From contig OY288241.1 of the NCBI GenBank assembly GCA_958450325.1, forward strand, positions 39,336,778 to 39,400,777: a DNA stretch of 64,000 bases, read 5' to 3'. Source of the stretch: Agrostemma githago (lineage: Eukaryota > Streptophyta > Magnoliopsida > Caryophyllales > Caryophyllaceae). A program made the translations under genes and the position numbers. Under the pieces are notes generated by a model that worked only from the letters and a program-made list of their open reading frames with translations, had not been told where the DNA came from and did not search any database. Within the stretch, counting starts at the first letter, position 1, and every line of letters begins with the position of its first letter. Shown in pieces: positions 21,590 to 33,100 of this stretch.

Positions 21590-21960
21590 TAATTTTTGGA
21601 TATTAATGGTAATGGAAGCAAAGAAACCATTTAAGAGTATTAAATGATTTATTAAGTTAATAGACAAAGAAATCATTTAAGTGTGTTACATGATTTATTA
21701 AGGGTAGGCAAAGAAATCATTTAAGTGCATTACATGGTTTATTAAGTTTAGATAAGAAATCATTTATCTCTCCCAAAAGGTGTCTTTCTCATGGATCAAA
21801 GAAACCATTTATCTCTTAAAATTTATTTATAAAGCATAAACAAAGAAATCATTTTTCTCACATGATTTCATGATTTCTTTCCCTAAGACACCTTTGACCT
21901 GGAGATCATCTACAAAATGGTGTCTTAGGACATTTTAAGATGATTTCTTTGCCATCTTTT
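21590..21960. repeat. Subterminal repeat array of CACTA-2 (right)
   Basis: About seven copies of aaagaaatcatttaag-like units, inverted relative to the left array. Their high AT content and regular spacing fit transposase binding repeats. Confidence 0.7.
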
Positions 21961-21969
21961 CTAGTAGTG

Positions 21970-22862
21970 AAGGTACAACGTGTTGGTAAATTATATTAAA
22001 TTATATTGTCTTTAATGCTAATTAAATTATATTTGTCTTTAATGCTTTTTACGTTTTGTGGGTTTTGCTTTCGATTTTCAGAGGTCGCCTGGGGGTAAGA
22101 TTCGTATTGGAGTGTTGATCGAAATGTTAGAATTTTTTTATCCATTTGATTGATTTGTACTGTATGTTTTGAAAGCTTTAATGTTATCTTCTCATCTTTG
22201 CTTTTGATATTTCTGGTTGATCTTCTGTCCACCAATTCTTTTGGAATCGTTCTAGTTTTTTTACCCTTGGCACTCCTTAGTTACTCTAAAGCCAAGGAAA
22301 CAACACTACTACTCACTAATCCCTCTTTTGTGTTGCACAAATACTATTATTCCTTGCTTCATCACTATGAACAGATATACTACTTCAAACTCCATGCTGC
22401 AGCAGCCAGACCTTCTTCCACCCATACCTACCTACTACCTCCCCTATCTCCATTTCCATCTATTTTATGTAGGCCAGTCGAGTTGAGTCGGAGTAACATA
22501 TTTTAAATTGGACTACAGCAGGTGCGGTCCAAGGATTGCCTAATAATACACTACAACCAACAAGCATACCAAATATCGACCTGCCAAGGATGATCACTGT
22601 AGACTCTGTTTCTGCAGGTCCGATTTTCCATGCAAATAATAACACTGCAACTGTTCTAATGCTGCTCTGATTCTGTACCAAAATCATGGAATGTACAGTG
22701 CAATCGCTTTTGCGTTTCAAACCATTCATTCAGTTTTCATAGAGCGTGCCTATTTCATAGCGAGTCATTATTGAATTAGGGGCGTTTCGGTCCAAGTTGC
22801 AATGTGTCAGATACGGTTATGCCAAAATGCAACTGATTTAGCATCCGATTATGACAGTAAGT
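21970..22862. other. CACTA-1 interior, right of CACTA-2
   Basis: Starts with the right AAG duplication. At about 22495-22680 the plus strand has a coding-like run (AGAVQGLPNNTLQP, ITVDSVSAGPIFHANNN) that I cannot identify. The rest looks noncoding. Confidence 0.4.
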
Positions 22863-23011
22863 GCAGCATCACCCGTAGGAACTTCTGAGATCGGAGTGAT
22901 TGATGACAAGTTTGATGGCGGCTATCTAGTGACGGTATTGGGAAGGATACCCTAAAAGGTGTTCTCTATCATACTCCCCCATCTACTCCTCATGTTCATC
23001 ATCAACCCTAG
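22863..23011 (+). pseudogene. Captured exon: ARID-HMG (HMGB9/15-like) protein C-terminal region
   Basis: The frame encodes EIGVIDDKFDGGYLVTV and, after a one-base shift, KDTLKGVLYHTP ending at TAG 23009-23011. Plant ARID-HMG proteins carry IDGKFDxGYLVTV...LKGVLYH between the ARID and HMG domains. The frameshift at about 22940 disables the fragment. Neither ARID nor HMG-box is present. Confidence 0.65.
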
Positions 23012-24184
23012 CCTTCTAATATCTCAACTGTCAAGACTAATAGCCCTCTAGAAACTCGAAAATCACACAAATAAGTTCAATTATCACTATATAAAACCTA
23101 GAACATCAAATTTACGTAAACAATGAATCAATCTCCAAAAAACTGATACATTCAGTTCAATACAATACCAAACCCTAATTCAGTTCCCAAACAGCAAAAA
23201 ATAGCACAAAAAAAAACGAAAACAACACAATTAAACACAACAATTAGTACAAATGAGTGAATTAATTATCAAATACCTGAAAAATTAAAGGAATCTATGA
23301 TGAAATCAGCTCACTAACATTCAAAAGCAGTTTAATTCTTACTATCTAAAGCCGAAAACATCAGATTTACGCAAACAACACAATCAATCCCCTAAAAACA
23401 ATACATTAAGTTCAATCAAATACCAAACCCTAATTCAGCTAAAAACCAGCAAAAATTAGCAAAAAAAATAAAAAAAACAACACAATTAGCACAAAAGAGT
23501 GAATTAGATCGAAACAACAAAAATTGGGATTGAATTGGGATCGAAATAGTAATCGAAACAACAATAATTAGATTGAAACAGTAATTGAAACACTAGAACG
23601 TATTATCAATAATTGGGATTATCGATAATCGAATAAAACGTACCTCGAAACAACAATATCGAAACACCAATATCGTATAATCGACAATATGATCAGTAAA
23701 ACGTACCTTAATCAAAGAGCAATATCGTAAGATTTAGATGAAGGTGACTGGTAAAAAACGTACCTTAATCTACGTAATATCAGTAAAACGTACCTTAATC
23801 AAACAGCAAAAGATGAAGGTGATTGGAAAAAAAATTAGGAAATATATCAGAAACCTGCGTAAGATTTAGATGAAAGATGAATGATGAAGATGATTGGGGA
23901 GAAAGATGAAGCTGTGATGAAGGCATATATCAGACACCTGCGTAAGATTTTTAGGGGAAAAAAAAGAGAGTTTAGGAACTAATAGAGGATGGCGCAAATA
24001 TGAAAAAAAATTGGGAGCAGGTTTGACGCTCATCGATTTTTGTTTTTCAGTAATTAGGATATATTAAGGAGTTATTAGCGTCATTTACGTATACTAATTA
24101 GTGTCAATTGTTATTTGATACGACAAGTTGTTTATTATATGAGTCATTGTGAGTTAGTTGTGTCGATTTTTTAATCGTCACGAT
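23012..24184. other. CACTA-1 right interior with imperfect direct repeats
   Basis: A block of about 240 bp near 23085 (aacctagaacatcaaatttacg) recurs near 23345. Short atcgaaacaacaat and acgtaccttaatc repeats follow to about 23830. No gene seen. The last ~130 bp contain the right subterminal repeats. Confidence 0.45.
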
Positions 24185-24218
24185 ATAATCGCCGCGAAAA
24201 GGTGATTTTGTTGTAGTG
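24185..24218 (-). repeat. Right terminal inverted repeat of CACTA-1
   Basis: Reverse complement of 14212-14245 with one mismatch, ending ttgttgtagtg. Element A's pol resumes immediately after it. Confidence 0.88.
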
Positions 24219-26154
24219 CTCGTTGTCCTAGAACGGCACCAACGGCAAAATCAGAAGCATCACACATGATCTCAAATGGAAGATTCCAATCGGGAGCTTT
24301 GATAATTAGAGTGGTAGTGAGAGCGGCCTTTATCCTGCAAAAGGCCTTAAGACACGAGTCATCGAAAACAAAAGGTGCATCTTTCATAAGCAAAGAAGTT
24401 AAAGGCTTGGCAATCTTAGAAAAGTCTTTAATAAATCATCTATAAAAACCGGCGTGACCAAGAAAACTCCTCACCTCTTTAACATTTGTAGGTGGTGGCA
24501 AGTTCTCGATCATGGAGACTTTAGCCTTATCAACTTCAACTCCTCTATTAGAAATGATATGACCTAAGACAACACCTTGTTCAACCATAAAATGACATTT
24601 TTTCCCAATTTAAACAAGTCTATACTCTTCACATCGAGCTAACACTTGATCAAAATTTTCAAGGCAAGAATCAAAAGATGTACCATGGACACTAAAGTCA
24701 TCCATAAAAACTTCCATGGATTTTTCAATAAAATCGGTGAAAATAGCCATCATACATCTTTGAAACGTTCTCGACGCATTACACAATCCGAATGGCATCC
24801 TTCTATAGGCATAGGTGCCATAGGGACATGTAATAGTGGTCTTCTCTTGGTCATCGGGGTTAATGGGAATTTGAAGAAATCCGGAATGACCACCAAGGAA
24901 ACAAAAATAAGAATGATACGCCAATCTTTCAAGCATTTGATCAATGAAGGGAAGGGGGAAATGGTCTTTTATGGTGGCCGTGTTCAATTTTTGATAGTCT
25001 CTACACACGCGCCAACCGGTAATGGTCCTATTAGAAATAGACTCACCCTTTTATCCTTTGACAACCGTCATTCCTCCTTTTTTTCGGCTCAACTTGTACG
25101 GGGCTAACCCATTTACTTCCGGTTATTGGGTATATAATGTTAGTCCCATACAACTTGAGGACTTCCTTCATGACAACCTCTTTCATGGTTGGGTTCAACC
25201 TACGTTGACCCTCAACCGAAGGATGGTGGTCATCATCAAGGATGATCCTATGCATACAAACGTTCGGACTTATGCCTTGGAGGTCGGCAATGCTATACCC
25301 GATGGCCTTTTTATGCTTTCTCAAAACAATCAAAAGTTTTTCCAATTGAGGACCATCAAGTGTGGCATTGACGATAACGGGATAATTAGTTCCTTCAAAA
25401 AAAGCGTATTTGAGGGAAGAGGGGAGTGGTTTAAGTTCAAGATTAGGAGGAGAAGATACCATACTCTTACCCACCGGTAGTGGTTCTACCTTTTCATAAT
25501 GCGAGCATTCATCTTCGAAAGGTGGAGAGTCAAATGGTTCATCTTCTTGCTTATCATCATCTATCAAGCTATACTCAACCAAACTATCAATAACTTCAAT
25601 GGAATGCATTTGTTCAATCATTGGTTGTTTAAGAGCTAGAGAAAGGGAAAACTCTACCAACTCGTTCCCTATGTTGAAAGACAACTTTCCATTCTTGACA
25701 TCAACTATAGTACCTCCGGTAGCCATAAAAAGTCGACCTAAAATAATGGGGCTAATAGTGTCTTCGGACATATCCATGACAACAAAGTCGGAGGGGATGA
25801 AGAACTTACCAACTTGAACGGGCACATCCTCAAGTATCTCAAGTGGGTACTTGACGGACCTATCCGCAAGTTGAATCGACATGCTAGTGGGTCTCATCTC
25901 CCCCACACTAAGTCTCTTGGCAATGGAATAGGGTAAAAAACTAACACTCGCCCCTATGTCACATAAACCTTGATTAACAACAACATTTCCAACCCGACAA
26001 GGGATGTAAAAACTACTTGGATCCTCTAGTTTCTTTGGCTTTTGATTCATGAGAATGGCACTACATTGTGCCGTGAGAGAGACACATTCTTTATCCTCTA
26101 TTGTTCCCATTTTAGTCAAAACATCTTTCAAAAACTTAGAATAGAGGGGCATAG
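24219..26154 (-). pseudogene. Athila-like pol, N-terminal half: protease and reverse transcriptase
   Basis: On the minus strand the frame runs from a retroviral-type aspartic protease (LCDIGASVSFLP, and IILGRLFMATGG downstream) into reverse transcriptase (DYQKLNTATIKDHFPLPFID, MPFGLCNASRTFQRCM, VFMDDFSVHG). The motif-A position reads FLGGHSGF, where Athila RTs have FLDGYSGF, so a catalytic Asp is replaced by Gly. Stops and shifts occur near 25040, 24600 and 24440. The gag-proximal end is cut at 26154 by the 3' end of Tat-1. The C-terminal end continues across CACTA-1 at 14211. Confidence 0.87.
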
Positions 26155-26950
26155 TGGACATGACATAGGTCCACCCCAACGCGGTCACACGCGGGTTTGG
26201 GGAGGCGAATGAATCTCCATATGAGATGGATCGAATTGAAATTTAAATCGAAGTGGAGTCGCCACCGAACTTTGTGCGAGTTCGGGCCCGTTCGAACCCA
26301 CTCTATATCTTAATGGGCCATGCACAAAGTATGGCCCATTCGGATGTCAGAGTTTATTGGGCTCGTCCCTTTGCATTTGATACCGATACCGACATTATCG
26401 GATACCGTGTATTGAATGACTCTCGTGTGCCAATGGATTCGGATATCCGGAAACCATGGTTCTGAGTAAGGAGTGAGGGTACGTGTTGAGAAGTTCACAA
26501 AGAACACCCAACCCCGCCCGCAGATTAGCGACCTCTACTAGGATATCGTTTGACTTTTAATATGCGCGTTAGTAATACGATGAGAATGATATGCAAACAG
26601 CGTTTTGACTAAACGTGCGAGAATTTGAATGAGTTGCTAAGTCGATTTAATGCATCTAAATTTAACGTCAATGTTGTATTTAACATGCGAGATTCTTTTA
26701 GTACAACAAAAAAAATAACGAGAATAAATCGGCAAAAGTAGAAACAAACATGTTAGTAACGATGATAATGATAATAACGGTTTGTAAATAATATAAAAAT
26801 GCTATAGAATGATGTAACGAGATATAATGCATGGTTTTGGAAAGTAGTGTGACACGTAATTGACTTGACACGTGTTGACCAAAGTCACAAAAATATTTTA
26901 TCGAGACTCGAAATATGTTTAGGGCTCACGTTTTGACGTGATAAGAGGGC

Positions 26951-27169
26951 ACTCGATCGAGTCATTGAAGGACTCGACTGAGTGTGCCTCGAAAAAGGGG
27001 TCTGCCCAAAATTTGAGGTGTTACTCGACCGAGTCATGAAGAGACTCGACCGAGTAGGTCGCCACTCGATCGAGTCATTGCGGGACTTGACCGAGTGGTC
27101 CTCAAAAAACCATTCTGCCTCGGTTTTTGGATGTCACTCGATCGAGTGGCCTATGGCACTCGGTCGAGT
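26951..27169. repeat. Eight-unit palindrome ladder in LTR of Tat-1
   Basis: 12-bp units of the form ACTCG-NN-CGAGT begin at 26951, 26972, 27023, 27044, 27064, 27085, 27136 and 27158. Spacings are 21, 51, 21, 20, 21, 51 and 22 bp. Variants (ACTCGACTGAGT, ACTTGACCGAGT) are single CpG-type losses. The Tat-2 LTR repeats this order almost to the base. Confidence 0.92.
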
Positions 27170-28218
27170 GACCCCTGTACGAACTGGGGTTCGCTTCGCA
27201 ATTTATTGTCGATTTCGAAATTGCTTTTTGATTTTGAAAAATCGATGATTTCATTGAATCGGACATAAATATTGTAGGATTTATGCACGATTTGGACTTT
27301 GACACTCTTCGTATCCGACATTCGATTATTGAATCGATATCGAATATTTAGAGTGAAATCTAAAAAAATGCCTTTGTAAGTCGTTTAAATTAAACTAAAA
27401 CGATATAGACTATCTCCGCGTTTATAGTGTCGTAATTAATTCTATCGAATTAGGTGACAACTATTTTAGCATCAACGAAAATCGAATTAGTTAAATTAGT
27501 TGACTAAATCGTTTAGATTCGACATCCAATTATTGAATTGGTATTGGATCTAAAGAAAGACGCTTTATGACTACTGGAATTAAAAAGGACTTGATTTAAT
27601 TCCCTCCTCATCCCGACATCGTAATAAATCCTTGCGGATTATGTGATGTCGGATCCGCGTCAACGGGTTTCGACCCATAAAAAAATGTTGAATTCGAAAA
27701 AAAATTGATGAATATGCGGTGAATGATGATAACGACGTGACAAGAATGAAAAAGATGATTTTTGTTGACGTTAACTCGCTTCAACAATCAAGCGTTCGGG
27801 GTGTCGGGATAAGCGACCGGCAACATCGGGTGAAGCACCCTTGTATATTCGGATTTCCTTATCCCGTCATCACTCCCGCTCGACACGAATTAGCGAGTAT
27901 TTTAATGATTTTATACTATTAATATTATCGATATTAGAGACGCGACGACAGAATAACAAAAAACAAGAAAAAAAACGACGACGACGGACGAAAAGGACGA
28001 CGCGTGAAGAAGAGAGGAAGAGAAAGAAGAAATCGGGATTGTACACCCTCAACCTACATGTTTCTTGTCTCGGATGGAACTCGTTAGTTGTAGTTTTGGC
28101 ACGGGAGTATTGAGATTAACGTAAGTTGAGTTATGGTGGTCTAAGGTTTTGTTAGATGCTAGGGATGTAAAGGTTGTAGGTAGAAAACAAAGTGTTCAAG
28201 TTGTGTTGTATGTGGGTG

Positions 28219-28226
28219 TATATATA
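28219..28226 (-). promoter_or_regulatory. LTR TATA box of Tat-1
   Basis: TATATATA on the minus strand. The ladder 28255-28356 begins 29 bp upstream. The Tat-2 LTR has TATATAA at the same place (58908-58914). Confidence 0.55.
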
Positions 28227-28254
28227 GGCATGTCACCCATCCTCGTCTAGGGTT

Positions 28255-28356
28255 ACTCGACTGAGTACCCTGCTGACTCGGTCGAGTGGCCCAAAGCAAC
28301 GCAGTCGGGCCTGTTTGAGGGCCCACTCGATCGAGTGGGCTGACACTCGATCGAGT
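28255..28356. repeat. Promoter-proximal palindrome ladder in LTR of Tat-1
   Basis: Four units begin at 28255, 28276, 28325 and 28345 (spacings 21, 49, 20). They lie directly upstream of the minus-strand TATA box. The last two are perfect ACTCGATCGAGT. Confidence 0.9.
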
Positions 28357-28737
28357 GGGTCAGCTAGAGCGCGGGGGGCCAGTTTGGACCTTGAGTTGGG
28401 TATTTTTGTGGGTCTTGTATTTGGGTTGGACTTTTGATGTTTGAGTGACTATTTTTGTGTGTCTTGGAACGACTTTGACCGGAGTTTGACCCAATCGCTA
28501 AAAGTTGGTTTTATTTCCGGTGCCGGTTTTGACCCAAATTAGCTTTATTTAATTGGAAACGTCCCACTGGGCCTGAACTTGAGGTCGGTTTTGTGAGATT
28601 TGTACTCCGTAAAAAGCCCAAGCCAATGGTTTCTGAGCCCATATCCGAGCGCGTAGAAACACGTTTGCGTCCGATCATCATCGGGTGTTTTTTGGAAACT
28701 GCTATAGACACCTAGCAACCAAATGTGGGTGTCTACA

Positions 28738-29419
28738 GAGCCCCCACTCTGATTGAGGCTTGGACAAGGCGAAAGTCAGAGTAGCTACCAGGCCAATCGA
28801 GGATTAAGACGTGGTAGACTTCCATCGGGTCGTTTATAGTCTATTAGACTTGCGTTAAGGGCTCGCCAGCCATAAGACAGAAATCATACCTGAGTCGATG
28901 GTGGTAACTCCGTGGGGAAATTGGACTTGTCGTATAAGTCCTGGGTGCGCCTGTATATGGGCCCATCCCGTGCTATTCCGTGGAAAATGCCGCCTAGGGT
29001 TTTCCGCTGGGGAGATGTATAACTCGTGCGGGTTTGCCTCCGAAGGCTTGAGCCGTACCTGTATCAGTTACATAAATTTTTGCATGCAACACGTGGGTGA
29101 AAATATGACTCGCGTTGGGGAATAAATATTTGAATTTTTGAATCTTTGAATTTTTTGAATTTTTGAAATCTTGGAATTTTTGAAAAATTAGGAATATTCG
29201 GAATGACTAATTCCCGGGCTAAGATTGGGGAATCTGAGACTAGGCCTGTATGTGTAAACCCAATGGGATTAGAAAATTTTCATGGAAAAGTGATGGAAAG
29301 AGGGTTGTAATGCTTGATGCTATAAATACCCCTTTCTTGTCTTAATTTTCTTCACAACTCCCTCAGAGTTCCTTTTTCCTCAAAAAGAAAACTCCTTATT
29401 CTTTCTAAGAAATTTAGCC
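28738..29419 (+). promoter_or_regulatory. Upstream region of the antisense gene in Tat-1
   Basis: Between the LTR and the antisense gene. It holds the element's polypurine tract on the minus strand (28738-28750) and, on the plus strand, TATAAATA at 29321-29328 in tgctataaataccccttt. The ATG is 92 bp further on, in context agccATGGGG. The same box and start context recur in Tat-2, so this is a conserved plus-strand promoter. Confidence 0.65.
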
Positions 29420-30061
29420 ATGGGGATCGAGCGATTGACCGCGATGCTGCAAGAATGGTCCCGACGCTTTAGAGACACGGATAAGGTGGCCCTGAACCAG
29501 ATGTGTATTACCCATCTATATACATTCCGTCAGATGCAAGTTGACCGTTATTTCCTTGATGCTTGTTTGTCCTATTGGGACGATACATATCATGTTTTTG
29601 CCTTTCTTCGAGGAGAAATTTGTCCTTTACCCGAGAAGATTGCTGTTGTTGGAGGATGAAACCCGATACTTCGTCCTGCCGTCCCGTTTTCGGTTTATGA
29701 CCCAAGAAGAAAGTTACGGGAATTTTTAGGATTTCCCCACAATGAAGTTTCTCGCGTGATGGAGGATGATAGTATTTACTTGATCGACTTAGCTGAGAAA
29801 TTTATGAACCCTCATGATGTCCGAGTTAGACCGGTTCACGACCGTAGGGCTTTCTCCTTTTGTATGCTCCATGTTTATGCCTTTAAAGGTCACATGGACT
29901 TATCGTTGTGCATGGGTAACGCTCGTCTTTTAACCGTGGTTGATCTGATGGAGACGGAGCACAGTCCGGCTTGGCTGATTACGGGTGAAATTATCCAGGG
30001 TTTAGATAATCGTAAGAGGGATTCATCAGTTCATCTGACTGGAAGTACTCGTTTATTGCAG
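29420..30061 (+). pseudogene. Antisense plant-mobile-domain-like gene of Tat-1, exon 1
   Basis: 214 codons, exactly the length of the Tat-2 copy, ending in CAG at a GTATTT donor. Recognisable parts: YFLDACLSYWDDTYHVF near residue 50, RRKLREFLGF near residue 95, and TVVDLMETEHSPAWLITGEI then LTGSTRLLQ at the end. The pattern resembles DUF7745 / plant mobile domain proteins, known from transposons and from the Arabidopsis MAIN/MAIL proteins. A TGA at 29657-29659 replaces a Trp codon kept in Tat-2. No transposase or nuclease catalytic motif is evident. It runs opposite to pol, inside the element. Confidence 0.7.
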
Positions 30062-30162
30062 GTATTTCGAATTTCTCAATTTTCCGATTTTTTTAATTTT
30101 TTCCGTGATTTTCCTGCTGCAGGGGGACTCGATCGAGTGCCTTCGTAAAAGGCTTCTGTTTC

Positions 30163-33100
30163 TGAAATCCTCTAGAAATTCTAACGCAATACAGTGGCGG
30201 AAACACTGTAGAGTTGGGATTAAAACACACTGACAAACTATATCTTATTAAAAGAAATGGTAAGCAATACAAAGGTCTCTTTTTACAAAAGGGCTAAAAC
30301 TAAAAATCTATAAATTGCAAGAATGAAGAAAGAGTAGGATCCACGCTACTCGCTAGCTTACACCCAAAACCCAGCAGCAAAAACCTGTCATGTTAATAAC
30401 ATAACAGCCACGTCAATGGGGAGTAACTCGGACGTTCTCCCAGCCATATTATATCATATAGAAAAATAATAGTACTATTATATCAAAATATTTAAAAAGA
30501 GAAAACATTAAAACGATATAATAAAAATAAATTTTCGGAGAAAACTTAAAAATATTTGCCAACCTGCAAATCAAAACAAATCGATAATAATAAAAATATT
30601 CAAAAATGGCGTCATGGATAGGATTAGTGTAGAATCTAGACTTTCACTAGGATAATACTAGAAACTAGCTTCGAGAACTGTAGACTTAACTCATAACAGA
30701 ATCCAGTCTCTAACTAGGCAATTCAACTATAACAGGACTGCGTGTAACACCCGCTATTTTTCTAGCATTTTTATCATTTCCGTTATGACTTCGTCATAAC
30801 TCTATCACATTTCGGCCTTATGTTTCATCATTATTCCAAGCTCTATTTTCATTTTTGAGTCTAATGGTATTTATTTTTATTTTGAAAGATTTTAATTCTT
30901 TTAAATAAATTTATTTGATTTTCTTCGTAAACTAATTATTTTTCTGCGAGAAATTCTACTTCTCTACGAATTAACGTTTTTAAACTCTGATTTAAGCTAT
31001 TTCTTTTCCTACAAATGTCTAGATATATTTATATAATATTTTCAACTAAGAAATATTTTATTTACAAAAATTTAGCCTTTAATGATTTTATTACGATGTT
31101 TCGTAAATAATTATTTTCGAACGCGCGGTTTACTCGAATTGCTTTGAAATGCTTTTAATAATTTTATGATCCTTATTTTTATCAACCTACAACTAAAAAG
31201 AGACCTTTTTGGACCGTGACACCATGTAGTAAAAACATTTGATTACAACTTTTATTTACATAACACTTTATGTTTAAACTTTAAGTAAAAAGATATTTTT
31301 CTCTTTAATTGATTTACATGCTTAAATTACAAACCTTTCATGCTACCATCACATTCATTTTGGCTGAAATTTTAAGACTACATTCACATTGTTTTTATCA
31401 ATTTTAATGCTTCATTCATCCACCATCCTTTCATATTTTTCTTATTCATTTTTACATCAATTTTATTTTAACAAAACCTCTTCTTTCTCCCTCTTTTTGG
31501 CTGGTGTTCCTGTCCATTTTCAGCAGCCATTTTCATCCATAATCAAGCTTTTATCATCGTATTTTCATCTTCTAAATTATTGATTTTCTTTTCCCTTCGT
31601 TAAGGTAATAATCGATGTTATTTCAGATCGTTATTTACCTTGATTCTTTTAGTTTTCTCATGGTATTTTAGTACAATGTATGTCATGTGAATTAGGATTC
31701 TTGGTTGATCCCGAAGCCGACGAATTTATAATCAACTCGGATTTGGGTTAGAGGTAACGTCGATGTTACTCGGTATTGCATGATTTTATTTGTGTAATTG
31801 GATGTATATTTTTATATTTTTGTTTTTGACGATATATATGTCATATAATCTGGAAAATTTTTAAAAGTTGAAAATTTGTATGTTTCGGTATTTTTATCGT
31901 TTTTACGAGATTAACGATTAAATCATCATATTAATTTGTAAAATCGTAATATTCGGCCTAAACATGTAATATATGTTTATATTCTGTAAAAATGATGTTT
32001 TTGATGATTTTTAATAAGTTAGTATTTTTCTGATATTTTAGTTATCGATTATTGAATTATTACCGTTTACGGACAAAAACGATTAAAAGCCGATTTTTAG
32101 TTCTAGCACTTAAACGTTTTATTTTAATTTTATTTTTGACATGGTGAAACTTTCTGATGAAATAGAATTTTCTGAATTTTTTTCATAATATTTCGGAATT
32201 GTTAAGTTGATTAATTAATTAATCACTTTAAATCATCGTTTATCGTTAAAACCGTGTTTGTCGTTTAAATTCTCGATTTCTGGTCTGTTGTTTAAATCTG
32301 GAAAAAAATGAGATTCTTATGATTTCATAATAAAATGTAATTTTATGATTTTTAGTGCTTTAATAAAATGTTAGGAACGATAAGTTCTATTAATGAAATC
32401 GTTAATTGTGAAAACGGGTTTTAAAGACGGTTTTAACGGGATTTATTAAATCTGGAGTTTTTGGAAATATGGAAAAAATGGTAGATTCTGTAAAATCATG
32501 ATTTTTAAGTTTAATATTAATTTTTGGATATTAATACTTAAATCGTTTTGTAATTACTATTTTTATTAATCGTTATTGTCGAGATTAGACGATTAACGAG
32601 AAAACCCCTTTAAAAACCGAGTTTAAGAATTCTGGAAAATTTTCTTTTCTGGACAGAATGTCCAAAAATATATTTTTGCTATTTTACATAATTTTTGTGC
32701 TATTTATTAAAGTCTTTAATTAACAGTAATGATTTTTGGACAAAATTACGATTTGTCGTTAAAATGCTTTGTCTTACCTAAAAGAATTATTTTTCCAGCA
32801 ATTTTGAAAATATTTAAATATGAAACTTTAAGAATTAAATTATCCCTTAACATACTCTAAATATGTTCATTGGTTTAATCAAATAAAAGACGTTAAAGTA
32901 TTTAATTTGGCATTTGCCGTAAAATCCTATTTATGTTCGTTTTGTCGAAACTATTAATAATTAGGGAATTTTAATTTTATAAACTTTGAAAACACTCTGA
33001 TTAGTAGTATTAAAATGTTTAAGACATTTTTATTCATTTTATAAACACTTGGAAGATATTTTAATAATTTCATAAACCTAAATGCTCTCACTTTGATAAT

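Larger units (their letters stand above)
17778..21969. mobile_element. CACTA-2: nested CACTA transposon with captured gene fragments
   Basis: Termini CACTACTAGAA (17778) and TTCTAGTAGTG (to 21969) form an inverted repeat and are flanked by a perfect 3-bp duplication AAG (17775-17777 and 21970-21972), the CACTA signature. Subterminal arrays of AAATGATTTCT/AGAAATCATTT-type repeats occupy 17800-18118 and 21590-21960. No transposase is visible. Its 4.2 kb holds fragments of an F-box/FBD-LRR gene, a SUMO-conjugating enzyme gene and an RBOH-like gene, all on the plus strand and with introns. Confidence 0.9.
14212..24218. mobile_element. CACTA-1: non-autonomous CACTA transposon carrying gene fragments
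   Basis: Terminal inverted repeats of about 34 bp (14212-14245 and 24185-24218) begin CACTACAACAAAATCACC and differ at one base. Inside each end are subterminal repeats built on attcgacacgataag-like motifs (14260-14690 and 24050-24185). It lies inside element A's pol, whose halves meet across it. The expected 3-bp duplication is imperfect: ccc at left, ctc at right. No transposase was found. Apart from CACTA-2 (17778-21969) its own DNA is about 5.8 kb and holds exon fragments resembling TFIIE-beta, an ALKBH-like dioxygenase and an ARID-HMG protein. Confidence 0.85.
914..26154 (-). mobile_element. Element A: degenerate Athila-like Ty3/gypsy retrotransposon
   Basis: Visible parts on the minus strand, in 5' to 3' order: protease and RT (26154-24219), RNase H and integrase (14211-12515), 3' noncoding DNA (12514-12131 and 4267-2512) and 3' LTR (2511-914). 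The order fits a single element opened by B, CACTA-1 and Tat-1. Gag and the 5' LTR are not in the window. That the pol and LTR blocks belong to one element rests on order and orientation; no joining sequence proves it. No env-like ORF is seen. Confidence 0.65.
26155..28737 (-). repeat. 3' LTR of Tat-1
   Basis: On the minus strand starts TGTAGACACCC at 28737 and ends ATGTCATGTCCA at 26155, about 2.58 kb. The polypurine tract (AGAGTGGGGGCTC, minus strand) lies just upstream at 28738-28750. A matching LTR at 56725-59387 confirms both limits. It carries two palindrome ladders and a minus-strand TATA at 28219-28226. ORFs within it are not supported as genes. Confidence 0.85.

Noticed and set aside
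26252..26507. Genes opposed over the start of the Tat-1 LTR
   Set aside because: Both frames fall within LTR sequence and are not conserved in the Tat-2 LTR.
26951..27169. CRISPR-like array of short palindromic repeats
   Set aside because: Repeats are 12 bp, spacers are about 9 or 38 bp and conserved between copies, and the context is a plant retrotransposon LTR.
27841..28113. Lys/Arg-rich ORF in Tat-1 LTR
   Set aside because: Purine-rich LTR sequence; the Tat-2 LTR does not keep the frame.
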